Made by a program: the position numbers and the translations under genes
Assembly (NCBI RefSeq): GCF_007989825.1
Contig: NZ_BJUA01000006.1
Location: forward strand, 124,001-188,000
Source: Cellulomonas persica
GTDB taxonomy: Bacteria; Actinomycetota; Actinomycetes; Actinomycetales; Cellulomonadaceae
Length of the DNA: 64,000 nucleotides
Direction of reading: 5' to 3'
Part shown: positions 46,544 to 54,566 of the stretch, in pieces
Layout: each line of letters opens with the position of its first letter
How positions within the stretch are numbered: the first letter of the stretch is position 1
The notes under the pieces: model-generated
Databases searched by the model: none
What the model was told of the DNA's origin: nothing
What the model saw: the letters and a program-made list of their open reading frames with translations, nothing else

Positions 46544-47242
46544 ATGACGCAGGCACCGGCTGGAGCGCGCCTCGACCACCTCGCGGCGCTGCGGCGCGCG
46601 CAGCAGCGCTTCCTCGCCTCGATCGGCGAGGTCGACCCGAGCACCCCGATCCCCTGGTGCGGGCGCTGGCGTGCGCGCGACGTCGTCGTCCACCTGGCAC
46701 GCATCCACCACTGGGCTGCCGGGCAGGCCTCGAAGCGCCAGGAGACCCCGCTGGGCCGCGGACCGTTCGTGCTCGACGAGTTCTACGCCGAGCACGCCGC
46801 CGAGCTGCGGGACACCCTCGAGCGCCTCGGCGAGGCCGAAGGGTGGACGCTCGTCGGGAACGGGCCGGCGTCGTGGTGGCGGCGGCGCCAGCTGCACGAG
46901 ACGACCGTGCACCTGTGGGACCTGCGTGCGTCGTCGGGCCTGACGGTGGATGACGACCCCGTCGTGTGGTCCGACACGGTCGACGAGGTGGTCACGGTCA
47001 TGCAGCCGCGCCAGGAGGCCATGGGGCGCATGGCGCCGCTGCCCGCTCCCGTGCGGCTGGTGGCCACCGACGTGCCGCGCACGTGGCTGCTGGGCGGCGC
47101 GGGGACGCCGACGGCCACGGTCGAGGCGACCGCGCAGGACCTCGCACTGCTCGTGTGGGGACGGCGCTCGGCCGACGACGTGAGCGTCACCGGTGACGGC
47201 GGCGCGTTGCGTGCCGCGCTGGCCGCCCGTCTCACCCCGTGA
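46544..47242 (+). CDS. maleylpyruvate isomerase-family (mycothiol-dependent-like) protein
   Basis: A 232-residue protein of the TIGR03083/DinB-like fold. The N terminus has WCGRWRARDVVVHLARIHHWAAGQ, matching the first helical pair with metal-ligand His. The centre has RRRQLHETTVHLWDLRAS (second His), and the C-terminal half has the SCP2-like region (VRLVATDVPRTWLLGG to LALLVWGRRS). Family members use mycothiol or an unknown thiol; many are of unknown substrate. The ATG at 46544 is preferred to an earlier start 15 codons upstream because the domain begins soon after it and the extension is basic and unconserved. Next comes dodecin on the same strand. Confidence 0.82.
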   Translation: MTQAPAGARLDHLAALRRAQQRFLASIGEVDPSTPIPWCGRWRARDVVVHLARIHHWAAGQASKRQETPLGRGPFVLDEFYAEHAAELRDTLERLGEAEGWTLVGNGPASWWRRRQLHETTVHLWDLRASSGLTVDDDPVVWSDTVDEVVTVMQPRQEAMGRMAPLPAPVRLVATDVPRTWLLGGAGTPTATVEATAQDLALLVWGRRSADDVSVTGDGGALRAALAARLTP

Positions 47243-47342
47243 CGGCGGCGCCGAGTTGCGGGCCGGTGTGAGCGCGGTCACAGTCGAAGGACGCGAGTGG
47301 CCCCGCCGCCGCGACCACCCACCCGACCCTGGAGGTCACGTC

Positions 47343-47546
47343 ATGTCGTCCGTCGCCCGCATCACCAACATCAGCGCCCGCTCCGAGACGAGCTTCGACG
47401 ACGCCGTGCGCGTCGGCGTCGAGCGCGCGTCCACGACGCTGCGAAACGTCACCGGGGCATGGGTCAAGGACCAGAAGGTCGAGGTCACCGACGGCGCGAT
47501 CACGTCCTACCAGGTGGTGCTCGAGGTCACCTTCGTCCTGGAGTGA
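47343..47546 (+). CDS. dodecin family protein
   Basis: A 67-residue dodecin, a dodecameric flavin- or CoA-binding protein for cofactor storage. The sequence MSSVARITNISARSETSF then DDAVRVGVERASTTLRNV, with GAWVKDQKVEV and the final YQVVLEVTFVLE strand, matches the family, including the Trp that stacks on flavin in many bacterial members. The ATG at 47343 has GGAGG seven bases upstream. It lies 100 bases after the mycothiol-family gene. Confidence 0.93.
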   Translation: MSSVARITNISARSETSFDDAVRVGVERASTTLRNVTGAWVKDQKVEVTDGAITSYQVVLEVTFVLE

Positions 47547-47605
47547 CGTCCGCGCACGAGGGCACGCAGGTCACCGGTCGGCGTTGGCGCCCAGTGCACG
47601 TGGCG

Positions 47606-48049
47606 CTAGCCCGCGTCGTGCTGAGCGCGTTCCCAGGCGGCTGACCACTCGCCCACGTGGACCGTCGCCCCCGCACGCTCGAGCCTCGCGACGGCACCCG
47701 TCAGCGCGCGCGCGACACGCTTGCCCGCGCCCACCTCCGACGCGCCGGCCGTGCACGTCACGCCGATGCGGGCGCCGCCCGATGCCTCGTCGAGCACGCG
47801 CACCTGCACCTCGACGCGAGCGAGCACCGTCATGAGCGGGAGCTGGAGCACCTCGGACAGCCCGTACCCGCCGCGGACGCCGCGCACGGCGTCGAGCCCG
47901 CCAGGCACCGTCCGCACGCGGAAGCCGCACGGGGACAGGGCGCGCGCGAGCGCGTCGAGCAGCGCGGTGGGGCTCACGTCCGCCTGCACCACGCACCGGG
48001 GCTCGTCGGACCGCCGCGCACCCCACGGGCTGACCTGCGCGCCGCTCAC
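47606..48049 (-). CDS. conserved-looking small protein in the type VII substrate unit
   Basis: A 147-residue protein that I do not recognise. Its centre (about residues 22-130) alternates strands and helices: VVQADVSPTALLDALARAL, then VLQLPLMTVLARVEVQVRVLD, ARIGVTCTAGASEVGAGKRVA and RALTGAVARLERAGATVHVGEW. It looks like a small soluble alpha/beta fold, and has no signal or membrane segment. The GTG at 48049 overlaps the upstream gene's stop. It is the third gene of the unit headed by the WXG/EspC-like protein at 48456-49667, which suggests a chaperone, immunity or regulatory role, but there is no direct evidence. Confidence 0.7.
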   Translation of the reverse strand: MSGAQVSPWGARRSDEPRCVVQADVSPTALLDALARALSPCGFRVRTVPGGLDAVRGVRGGYGLSEVLQLPLMTVLARVEVQVRVLDEASGGARIGVTCTAGASEVGAGKRVARALTGAVARLERAGATVHVGEWSAAWERAQHDAG

Positions 48050-48459
48050 GCGGACCCGCCTGGGGCCGTCCCGCGCGTGCGCAGCAGATCCTGGATCTCC
48101 GCGATGCCCTCGCGCAGCAGCGCACCGTCCTCGCCCGGCTGCGTCGCGCCCCTGCGGAGCTCGGCGCGAGCAGCCTCGCGGATGGCGACCGCCTCGGGTG
48201 ACGTGTCGTCACCGCCCAGCACCGCCTCGAGCGTCGTCTGCCCGGCGTCGATGCGCACCTGCGCGCGCTGCCAGTGCGGGCCGAGCTGCCCGCGCCGCGC
48301 GGCCTCCTCGCGCCGCGAGGGCTCGTCCCGCGCCGCCCGCTCGTCGGCCGCGCGCACGACCTGCGCGAGCGCGGCGCTCGCCTGCTCGACCCGCGCGAAG
48401 GCGGCCGCCATGCGCTGGCCCGCCGTCAGCTGCTCGCCCGAGGGCTGCGACCCGCTCAC
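48046..48459 (-). CDS. small helical protein in the type VII substrate unit
   Basis: A 137-residue, mostly helical, charged protein. The segment GQRMAAAFARVEQASAALAQVVRAAD (about residues 15-40) and the following Glu/Arg-rich stretch look like a coiled coil. A second helix lies near 90-125 (EAVAIREAARAELRRG). It carries no known domain that I can name. The GTG at 48459 overlaps the stop of the secretion-substrate gene (GTGA), and its own stop overlaps the next start. Coiled-coil partners next to WXG-type substrates often act as chaperones, but that is inference. Confidence 0.7.
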   Translation of the reverse strand: MSGSQPSGEQLTAGQRMAAAFARVEQASAALAQVVRAADERAARDEPSRREEAARRGQLGPHWQRAQVRIDAGQTTLEAVLGGDDTSPEAVAIREAARAELRRGATQPGEDGALLREGIAEIQDLLRTRGTAPGGSA

Positions 48460-49667
48460 GAGACGGCCGCCCCGGCGCGCCGGAACACGCCATCGGCCAG
48501 GTCCTCGACGATCGCCAGGCTTCCGACAGCCTGCGCCTGCGCGTCCGCGAAGGACGCGATCGCGTCGAAGAGCGACTCGATGAGGGTGTAGACCAGCCGC
48601 ACGATGCTGAAGATCGTCTCGACCTTCCAGTACGCGGTCGCGAGCAGGACGCCCCAGCCGACTCCCGGCACGGCCAGCTCGGCAGCGATCTCGATCAGCA
48701 GCTGCGAGAGCTTGCGCAACCCGAAGCCGATGCCCGCGCACACGCCCTTGATCAGCAGGCCGACGGCACCCATCGCCGTCGCGACCGCGTCGAACAGCGG
48801 GGCCACCTTGAGCAGCGCACCGCTGATGCCCGCCATCGACACGCGGAACGCGTCGGCCGCCGCACCGGACCACCCGGTCACCGTCGTCGACACCAGGTGC
48901 GCGTGGTTGGCGGCGACGGCCTGCAGCGCGGCGCTCACGTTGGACCACGCCTGTGCGGCCTTCTCGACGCCTCGCGGGTCGCCCGCGAACGGCTTGAAGA
49001 TGAGCTCCTCGAGCATCGAGTACCCGACGAGCTGCTCGAACACCCAGTCCACGCTGCCCAGCAGCAGGCCCGCGCTCCAGCGCAGGTCCTCCATGACGTT
49101 CGCGCTCGCCACGGGCGTCACGAGGTACGACGTGGCGTCGACGGACTCGCTGACCGCGTCGCCCGTCCCGCCCCAGGCGCTCACGTCACCGAGCAGGCCG
49201 CGCGCGGCGTCGATCGCCTCGACGACCGACTCCTGCGTCGAGGCGATCGACTCCCACAGGTAGGAGTCCGTGCTGCCCCAGCTCGACGGTGCGCTCGAGT
49301 CCGCGGGGCCGATCGGCGAGCTGGTCACCGGTGCGGCGGCCCCGTTCCACCCCGCGTCGAGGTCGCCGCCCAGCCGCCGCAGCCGGTCGAACGCGGACTC
49401 GTCGGCCGTGACGTACGCCGAGAACGTCGCGGATGCGCAGTACGCGGTCGTGTCGCACACGCGCGCGAGGGTGTCGGTCACGAGGCGACCCGTGCCGAGC
49501 GCCGCGTCGGCGTACGGCTGCAGGCCCAGCAGGACCAGGCCGAGCGACCCGTGCAACGAGCCGTGCGCCTCCAGGTGCGCGCTCATGGCGCGGCAGTGCA
49601 CACCCTGACGTGCGAGCACCTGCCCCGCGCGGTCGATCGTCGTGAGGTCGGTCGTCAGCTCGCCCAC
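48456..49667 (-). CDS. probable type VII secretion substrate with EspC-like and WXG-type segments
   Basis: A 403-residue protein. The N-terminal 95 residues form a helical hairpin like the EspC/ESX substrate family and end with the secretion motif YxxxD (Tyr85 to Asp89, in AYVTADESAF). A second helical pair near 235-300 carries the WxG turn TGWSGAAADAF (Trp266, Gly268). Residues 295-375 are strongly hydrophobic (GWGVLLATAYWKVETIFSIVRLVY) and could insert in a membrane. No toxin domain is recognised. The GTG start at 49667 has GGAGG five bases upstream. It heads a three-gene coupled unit; no EccC or other ESX core gene lies in this window. Confidence 0.72.
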   Translation of the reverse strand: MGELTTDLTTIDRAGQVLARQGVHCRAMSAHLEAHGSLHGSLGLVLLGLQPYADAALGTGRLVTDTLARVCDTTAYCASATFSAYVTADESAFDRLRRLGGDLDAGWNGAAAPVTSSPIGPADSSAPSSWGSTDSYLWESIASTQESVVEAIDAARGLLGDVSAWGGTGDAVSESVDATSYLVTPVASANVMEDLRWSAGLLLGSVDWVFEQLVGYSMLEELIFKPFAGDPRGVEKAAQAWSNVSAALQAVAANHAHLVSTTVTGWSGAAADAFRVSMAGISGALLKVAPLFDAVATAMGAVGLLIKGVCAGIGFGLRKLSQLLIEIAAELAVPGVGWGVLLATAYWKVETIFSIVRLVYTLIESLFDAIASFADAQAQAVGSLAIVEDLADGVFRRAGAAVS

Positions 49668-49715
49668 GTCACCTCCAGGAAGCGCCTCGATTGCGGACGT
49701 ACGCCGCGAAGCGTC

Positions 49716-50555
49716 TCATGACTCGCGCGTGATGCGGACCTCGACCGCCAGCTCCTGCGTCCCGGCACCTGCGTAGATGCCGCGCAGCGGCGCGACGTCG
49801 TCGTACGAGCGCCCGCGCGCCAGCACGACGTGGTGCGCGCCCGCCGGGATGCGGTTCGTGGGGTCGTAGGCGACCCAGTCGCCCACCCACCACTCGACCC
49901 ACGCGTGCGACTCGCCCGTGACGGTCTCCCCGACCTCGCCGCCGCGGGTGGGGTGCAGGTACCCCGACACGTAGCGTGCGGGGATGCCGAGCGACCGCAG
50001 CGCGCCGAGCGCGAGGTGCGCCACGTCCTGGCACACGCCGGCCTTGGCCTGCCACGCCTCGGCGGCGGGCGTGTGCACCGCGGTCACCCCGGGGATGTAC
50101 TCGACCCGGTCGCGCAGCGCGCCGCACACCGCGACCGCCGCGTCCGCGGGAGCCAGCCCGTCGGCCTCGGCGGCCGCGAGCGCCACGACCTCCTGCGGCG
50201 GCTCGGTCGTCGGCGTGTCGGCGAGGAACTCGGCCATCCGGTCGCGCACGTCCGCGCTCGCGAGCCCGTCCCAGTCCAGCACCGTGCGCGGCGGGGCGGC
50301 GTCACCTGTCTCGACGACGTGCTCGGCGGTGATGACCATCGACTCGTGCGGGACCAGCACCTCGAACACCGTGACGGCCGTGCCCCAGTAGTCGCGGTAC
50401 TCGTGCGACCACGTGTGGGGTCGCACCTCGAGGTGTGACGAGACCACGGTCTGACCCGCCTGCGACACCGGCGTCATGCGCGCCTCGTTGTAGGACGCCT
50501 GGACCGGCGCCGCGTAACGGAACGTCGAGGTGTGCACCACGCGCAGCCGGCTCAC
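49716..50555 (-). CDS. transglutaminase-family protein of the ATP-grasp/alpha-E module
   Basis: A 279-residue protein. An N-terminal Bact_transglu_N beta domain (about residues 1-90, LRVVHTSTFRYAAPVQASYNEARMTP) is followed by a transglutaminase-like protease core. The triad is visible: Cys in KAGVCQDVAHLAL (near residue 174), His in GESHAWVEWW and Asp in AYDPTN. Unlike the TgpA-like protein at 12108-14528, all three residues are present. The GTG at 50555 overlaps the alpha-E stop. In many bacteria this gene is linked to an alpha-E protein and a circularly permuted ATP-grasp, and the set is predicted to make and cut peptide modifications. Confidence 0.92.
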   Translation of the reverse strand: MSRLRVVHTSTFRYAAPVQASYNEARMTPVSQAGQTVVSSHLEVRPHTWSHEYRDYWGTAVTVFEVLVPHESMVITAEHVVETGDAAPPRTVLDWDGLASADVRDRMAEFLADTPTTEPPQEVVALAAAEADGLAPADAAVAVCGALRDRVEYIPGVTAVHTPAAEAWQAKAGVCQDVAHLALGALRSLGIPARYVSGYLHPTRGGEVGETVTGESHAWVEWWVGDWVAYDPTNRIPAGAHHVVLARGRSYDDVAPLRGIYAGAGTQELAVEVRITRES

Positions 50556-51481
50556 AGGTTCTCCCCCACCCAGGTCGTCGCGGCGGCCGACGGGAAGTAC
50601 TTCCCGCGCACCGCGTCGGACGCGGCCGCGCACGCACGCTGCACCTGCTCCATCTCGTGCGGCAACGAGTCCAGGATGTCGGCGAGCGGCCGGTACTCGA
50701 GGTTGGTGCGCACCAGTCCGAGGTGCCGACGGGCGTCGTCGACGGTCGCCCGGTCGACCACGGGCTCGAGCGCCGCGAGGCACGCGTCCGCCTGGTCGAG
50801 CGCGTACACGATCGAGCGCGGGAACAGCCGGTCGAGCAGCAGGAACCCGGCCGCGCGCTCGTCGGAGGCGATCCCCCGGTACGTGCGCAGGAACGCCTCG
50901 TGCGCACCGCACGAGCGCAGCAACGTCGTCCAGCCCGGACCACCCGTGCCCGCGAGCGCACGGGTCATGAGCAGGCGCGCCGTCATGTCGGCACGCTCGA
51001 TCGACCGGCCGAGCACGAGGAACGCCCACGTCTCGTCGCGCGAGATCGTCGCCTCGATGATCCCCGCGACCACCGCGGCGCGCTCGCGCACCCACGTGAA
51101 GTAGTCGTGCGGCCGGGCGGGCCGCATGTGCGACGGCAGCTGGTTCCACGTCGCGTTCAGGCTCTCCCACAGCTCGGTCGAGATGACCTCGCGGGCACGT
51201 CGGGCGTTCTCGCGCGCCGCGACGAGCGCACCGGCGATCGACGACGGCGAGAACCGGTCGTACGCGAGCACGTCGAGCACCTCGACGCGGCCGATCGCGA
51301 CGTCGTCGGGCGGCGTCGGCCGGTCCATGACGGACAGGAGCGAGCGGCACGCGAGGTCGACCTCGGCCCACGGGTCCTCGAGCAGGATCTGCAGGTGCAC
51401 GTCGAGCAGGCGTGCGGTGTCGTCGGACCGCTCGACGTACCGACCGATCCAGAACAGCGACTCGGCGATGCGGCTCAGCAC
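50552..51481 (-). CDS. alpha-E domain-containing protein
   Basis: A 309-residue all-helical protein of the alpha-E (DUF403) family. The opening MLSRIAESLFWIGRYVERSDDTARLLDVHL is the family signature, and the repeated AFLVLGRSIERADMTARLL near the middle is a second copy of the same helix. Catalytic activity is not established; these proteins travel with circularly permuted ATP-grasp enzymes and transglutaminase-like peptidases. It overlaps the ATP-grasp stop by seven bases and the transglutaminase start by four, so the trio is coupled. Confidence 0.94.
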   Translation of the reverse strand: MLSRIAESLFWIGRYVERSDDTARLLDVHLQILLEDPWAEVDLACRSLLSVMDRPTPPDDVAIGRVEVLDVLAYDRFSPSSIAGALVAARENARRAREVISTELWESLNATWNQLPSHMRPARPHDYFTWVRERAAVVAGIIEATISRDETWAFLVLGRSIERADMTARLLMTRALAGTGGPGWTTLLRSCGAHEAFLRTYRGIASDERAAGFLLLDRLFPRSIVYALDQADACLAALEPVVDRATVDDARRHLGLVRTNLEYRPLADILDSLPHEMEQVQRACAAASDAVRGKYFPSAAATTWVGENL

Positions 51482-53082
51482 CCGTCCACCTCCCTGCCTG
51501 CGTCCGGCTCAGGAGCCGGGCGCACGTCGAGCAGCGACTGCTGCTGCTGCATGACGTGCGCGCGGATGTCGTGCGGGTTCGCCTCGATGGGGACGGCGTT
51601 GCCCACGGGCACCGGGTGGTGCTGCGCGGGCGCCGCGGCGCGCCGCGGGGGCGACCCGCCGAGCACCCACGTGTCCTTCGACCCACCACCCTGCGAGGAG
51701 TTCACGACGAGCCTCCCCTCGGGCAGCGCGACGCGCGTCAGCCCACCCGGCAGCACCCACACGTCGTCGCCGTCGTTGACCGCGAACGGCCGCAGGTCGG
51801 TGTGGCGCGGCCGCAGGCCGTCGTCGACGAGCGTCGGCACGGTCGACAGCTGCACCACGGGCTGCGCGATCCAGCCACGCGGGTCCGCGAGCAGCCGCGA
51901 GCGCAGCGCGCCGAGCTCCTCCGTGGACGCCGCCGGGCCCACGACGAGACCCTTGCCGCCGGAGCCGTCGACCGGCTTCACGACGAGCTCGTCGAGCCGG
52001 TCGAGCACCTCCTCGAGCGAACCCGGCTCCTCGAGGCGCCACGTGTCGACGTTCGCGAGGATCGGCTCCTCGCCGAGGTAGTAGCGGATGAGGTCCGGCA
52101 CGTAGGTGTAGACGAGCTTGTCGTCGGCCACGCCGTTGCCCACCGCGTTCGCGATCGTCACGGTGCCGTTGCGCGCGCACGTCATGAGGCCCGGCGACCC
52201 CAGCAACGAGTCCGCGCGGAACGTCACCGGGTCGAGGAACTCGTCGTCCACACGCCGGTAGATCACGTCGACGCGACGCCGGCCCTGCGTCGTGCGCATC
52301 CACACGCGCCCGCCCGCGCAGAACAGGTCACGCCCTTCGACGAGCTCGACGCCCATCGTCCGGGCGAGCAGCGAGTGCTCGAAGTAGGCGCTGTTGTAGA
52401 CGCCCGGCGTGAGGACGACGACCGTCGGCTCGTCGACGCCCGCGGGGGCGGCGGCCGTGAGCGCGGCCAGCAGACGACGCGGGTAGTCCGAGACCGGCCG
52501 GATGCGCAGCGCGGCGAAGAGCTCGGGGAAGCTCTGCGCCATCGCGCGGCGGTTCGACAGCACGTAGCTCACGCCGCTCGGGACGCGCACGTTGTCCTCG
52601 AGAACGCGCCAGCCACCGAGCGAGTCGCGGATGAGGTCGATGCCCGACACGTGCACCCGCACCCCGTTCGGCGGCGTGATGCCCCGAGCCGCCCGGCAGT
52701 AGTTCGTCGACGAGACGACGACCGAGCGCGGCAGCACGCCGTCGGCGATCACGCGCTGCGGCCCGTACACGTCCGCGAGGAACGCCTCGAGCGCGCGCAC
52801 GCGCTGCGCGACGCCCGGCGCGACGTGGTCCCACTCGTCGGCCGCCAGCACCCGCGGCACGACGTCCAGCGGGAACGGCCGCTCCTCGCCCGCGAAGTCG
52901 AACGTCACGCCCTGGGTCAGGTAGGACCGCGCGAGCGCGTCGGCGCGCGCCCGCAGCTCGCCTGCCGAGAGCTGCGCGAGCGCCGCGTGCACCTGCCGGT
53001 ACGCCGCGCGGGGGCCGGTCGCCGTGTCGAGCATCTCGTCCCAGGCGACCCCGGCCGGGTAGTCGTCGAAGAGGTCCGCCAT
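51475..53082 (-). CDS. circularly permuted type 2 ATP-grasp protein
   Basis: A 535-residue circularly permuted ATP-grasp enzyme. It contains the N-terminal GVTFDFAGEERPFPLDVVPRV, then RGITPPNGVRVHVSGIDLIRD, VLEDNVRVPSGVSYVLSNR, LTPGVYNSAYFEH, and the nucleotide-binding VVKPVDGSGGKGLVVGP. ATP-grasp enzymes of this type are predicted to ligate amino acids or peptides to an unknown acceptor. The ATG at 53082 begins the short lead to DYPAGVAWDEM; an earlier start would add nine residues. It is the first gene of the ATP-grasp/alpha-E/transglutaminase unit, divergent from the PemK-like gene. The last 60 residues form an Ala/Pro-rich tail ending in a Gln-rich stretch. Confidence 0.94.
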   Translation of the reverse strand: MADLFDDYPAGVAWDEMLDTATGPRAAYRQVHAALAQLSAGELRARADALARSYLTQGVTFDFAGEERPFPLDVVPRVLAADEWDHVAPGVAQRVRALEAFLADVYGPQRVIADGVLPRSVVVSSTNYCRAARGITPPNGVRVHVSGIDLIRDSLGGWRVLEDNVRVPSGVSYVLSNRRAMAQSFPELFAALRIRPVSDYPRRLLAALTAAAPAGVDEPTVVVLTPGVYNSAYFEHSLLARTMGVELVEGRDLFCAGGRVWMRTTQGRRRVDVIYRRVDDEFLDPVTFRADSLLGSPGLMTCARNGTVTIANAVGNGVADDKLVYTYVPDLIRYYLGEEPILANVDTWRLEEPGSLEEVLDRLDELVVKPVDGSGGKGLVVGPAASTEELGALRSRLLADPRGWIAQPVVQLSTVPTLVDDGLRPRHTDLRPFAVNDGDDVWVLPGGLTRVALPEGRLVVNSSQGGGSKDTWVLGGSPPRRAAAPAQHHPVPVGNAVPIEANPHDIRAHVMQQQQSLLDVRPAPEPDAGREVDGC

Positions 53083-53226
53083 GGGCCGAACGTAGCCCCG
53101 CCGTGTCAACGGCGCGTTACGTCGCGCTCGACCGGTCCCGCCGACGACGCGCGTGCCCGGCTGAGGCGCCGCAGGTCACCCGGCGACTGTCGTCGAGCGC
53201 TCGTCGACTTCGCTAGGTTCTGAGCC

Positions 53227-53838
53227 GTGCCTGGTTCCTCCCGCTGGTCATCGGTGCTGCGTCAGGCGGCCGTGAGCGTCCTCGACTCGCTGACCCGACG
53301 ACGCACCTCCGCCGGTCCGGCGACACGGACGGTCCCCGGCACGACGCCGGGCCGTCGCGGGACGACCGTCCGTCAGCCGGGCAGGACTGCGAGCCACGCC
53401 TCGCGCGGGCCCGTGACCGCGCCGGAGCGCGTCGTGCTCCCCGACCACACCGGGCCAGTCCGGTGCGAGTACAGCCCCGAGCTCGACGGCGCGGCGGACC
53501 CCGGCGAGATCGTGTGGACCTGGGTGCCGTACGAGGAGGACCCGACCCAGGGCAAGGACCGCCCCGTCCTCGTCGTCGGCTGGCACGGCCCGCACGTGCT
53601 CGGCCTCATGCTCACGAGCAAGGACCACGACCGCGACGCCGCGCGCGAGGCCCGCCGCGGCCGCATCTGGCTCGACATCGGCTCCGGCCCGTGGGACAGC
53701 AGGCGTCGCGACAGCGAGGTCCGCCTCGACCGGGTCCTGTCTCTGGACCCCGCGACGATCCGGCGCGAGGGCGCGATCGTCGACCCCGCGCTGTTCGCCC
53801 GCGTGACGGACGCGCTCGCCGAGCTGCGGGGGCGTTGA
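53227..53838 (+). CDS. orphan PemK/MazF-like protein
   Basis: A 203-residue protein. The first 70 residues are Arg/Ser/Thr/Pro-rich and probably disordered. The rest (about 75-200) matches the PemK/MazF family of toxin endoribonucleases: ADPGEIVWTWVPYEEDPTQGKDRPVLVVG opens the barrel, followed by LGLMLTSKDHD. No antitoxin gene is next to it; both flanks are unrelated (ATP-grasp gene divergent, rpsT downstream). It may be a standalone conserved relative rather than half of a toxin-antitoxin pair. The GTG at 53227 is the earliest in-frame start after the divergent spacer, and the true start could lie further in. Confidence 0.78.
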   Translation: MPGSSRWSSVLRQAAVSVLDSLTRRRTSAGPATRTVPGTTPGRRGTTVRQPGRTASHASRGPVTAPERVVLPDHTGPVRCEYSPELDGAADPGEIVWTWVPYEEDPTQGKDRPVLVVGWHGPHVLGLMLTSKDHDRDAAREARRGRIWLDIGSGPWDSRRRDSEVRLDRVLSLDPATIRREGAIVDPALFARVTDALAELRGR

Positions 53839-53896
53839 TCGGCCGGACCGCCGCCCGGACCTCGCTCCGCACGTCGCTGAGACCCTGCTCACCGGC

Positions 53897-53926
53897 TTGG
53901 GTCGGGGCCCGGTCGTCGGGTAGCAT
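53897..53926 (+). promoter_or_regulatory. probable sigma-70-type promoter of rpsT
   Basis: TTGGGT (53897-53902) and TAGCAT (53921-53926) are separated by 18 bases, a usable housekeeping promoter about 140 bases upstream of the rpsT start. The long leader would suit the autogenous control known for S20 in other bacteria, but no structure is proven here. Confidence 0.5.
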
Positions 53927-54066
53927 GGTCGATCGCGTGTCCGCCCAGGTCGGCGGGCACTCGCCCAGCTCCTCTCCGAGGGTGTCCCCACGCCCCAGTC
54001 CCGGAGTTGCGCGCGCCCTCTACGACCTGTCAGATCGCTTCGGCGAACGCACAAGAGAGTCCTCAC

Positions 54067-54327
54067 GTGGCGAACATCAAGTCCCAGATCAAGCGCATCC
54101 GCACCAACGAGAAGGCGCGCCTGCGCAACAAGTCGGTCAAGTCGGAGCTCAAGACGCACGTCCGTCGCGTCCGCGAGGCCGTCGCCGGCGGCGACAAGGA
54201 GGCGGCGACGACCGCCCTGCAGACCGCGTCGAAGAAGCTCGACAAGGCTGTGAGCAAGGGCGTCATCCACGCCAACCAGGCCGCGAACAAGAAGTCGGCG
54301 CTCGCGAAGGCCGTCAACACGCTCTGA
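54067..54327 (+). CDS. rpsT: 30S ribosomal protein S20
   Basis: An 86-residue basic helical protein, standard for S20. It begins [29 protein letters not shown] (in two parts) and ends [12 protein letters not shown]. It binds 16S rRNA early in 30S assembly. The GTG at 54067 gives the conserved ANIKSQ start; an earlier TTG would add 20 unrelated residues. A perfect hairpin follows the stop. Confidence 0.97.
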   Translation: MANIKSQIKRIRTNEKARLRNKSVKSELKTHVRRVREAVAGGDKEAATTALQTASKKLDKAVSKGVIHANQAANKKSALAKAVNTL

Positions 54328-54360
54328 GCCACGCTCGTCCCGCCGCATGCGGCGGACCTC

Positions 54361-54394
54361 CACGAGGCGTCACCCGCACGGGTGACGCCTCGTG
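54361..54394. terminator. perfect 16-bp terminator hairpin after rpsT
   Basis: CACGAGGCGTCACCCG (54361-54376) and CGGGTGACGCCTCGTG (54379-54394) are exact complements around CA. It is 33 bases after the rpsT stop. Its centre contains the same TCACCCG-N2-CGGGTGA core found at 41215, so it might double as a binding site upstream of the EAL genes. Confidence 0.8.
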
Positions 54395-54566
54395 TCGTCT
54401 CGGCAGTCGCGCCCTGCACCGTCCACCGCCCTGGAGGTCCCCACGACCCGCGTCGGGCGCGACATGCCGGACGACTCGCCGGACCCGGGATGAATCGTTT
54501 CCTTCCCACGATTTCCACCCGCTCGAACGACCGAGCCGCCGCGTGCGGTGTGGTCGAATGGGAAAC

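Noticed and set aside
53083-53226. Antitoxin gene for the PemK/MazF-like protein
   Set aside because: No small frame with a ribosome-binding site and antitoxin character was seen in the divergent spacer or just downstream.
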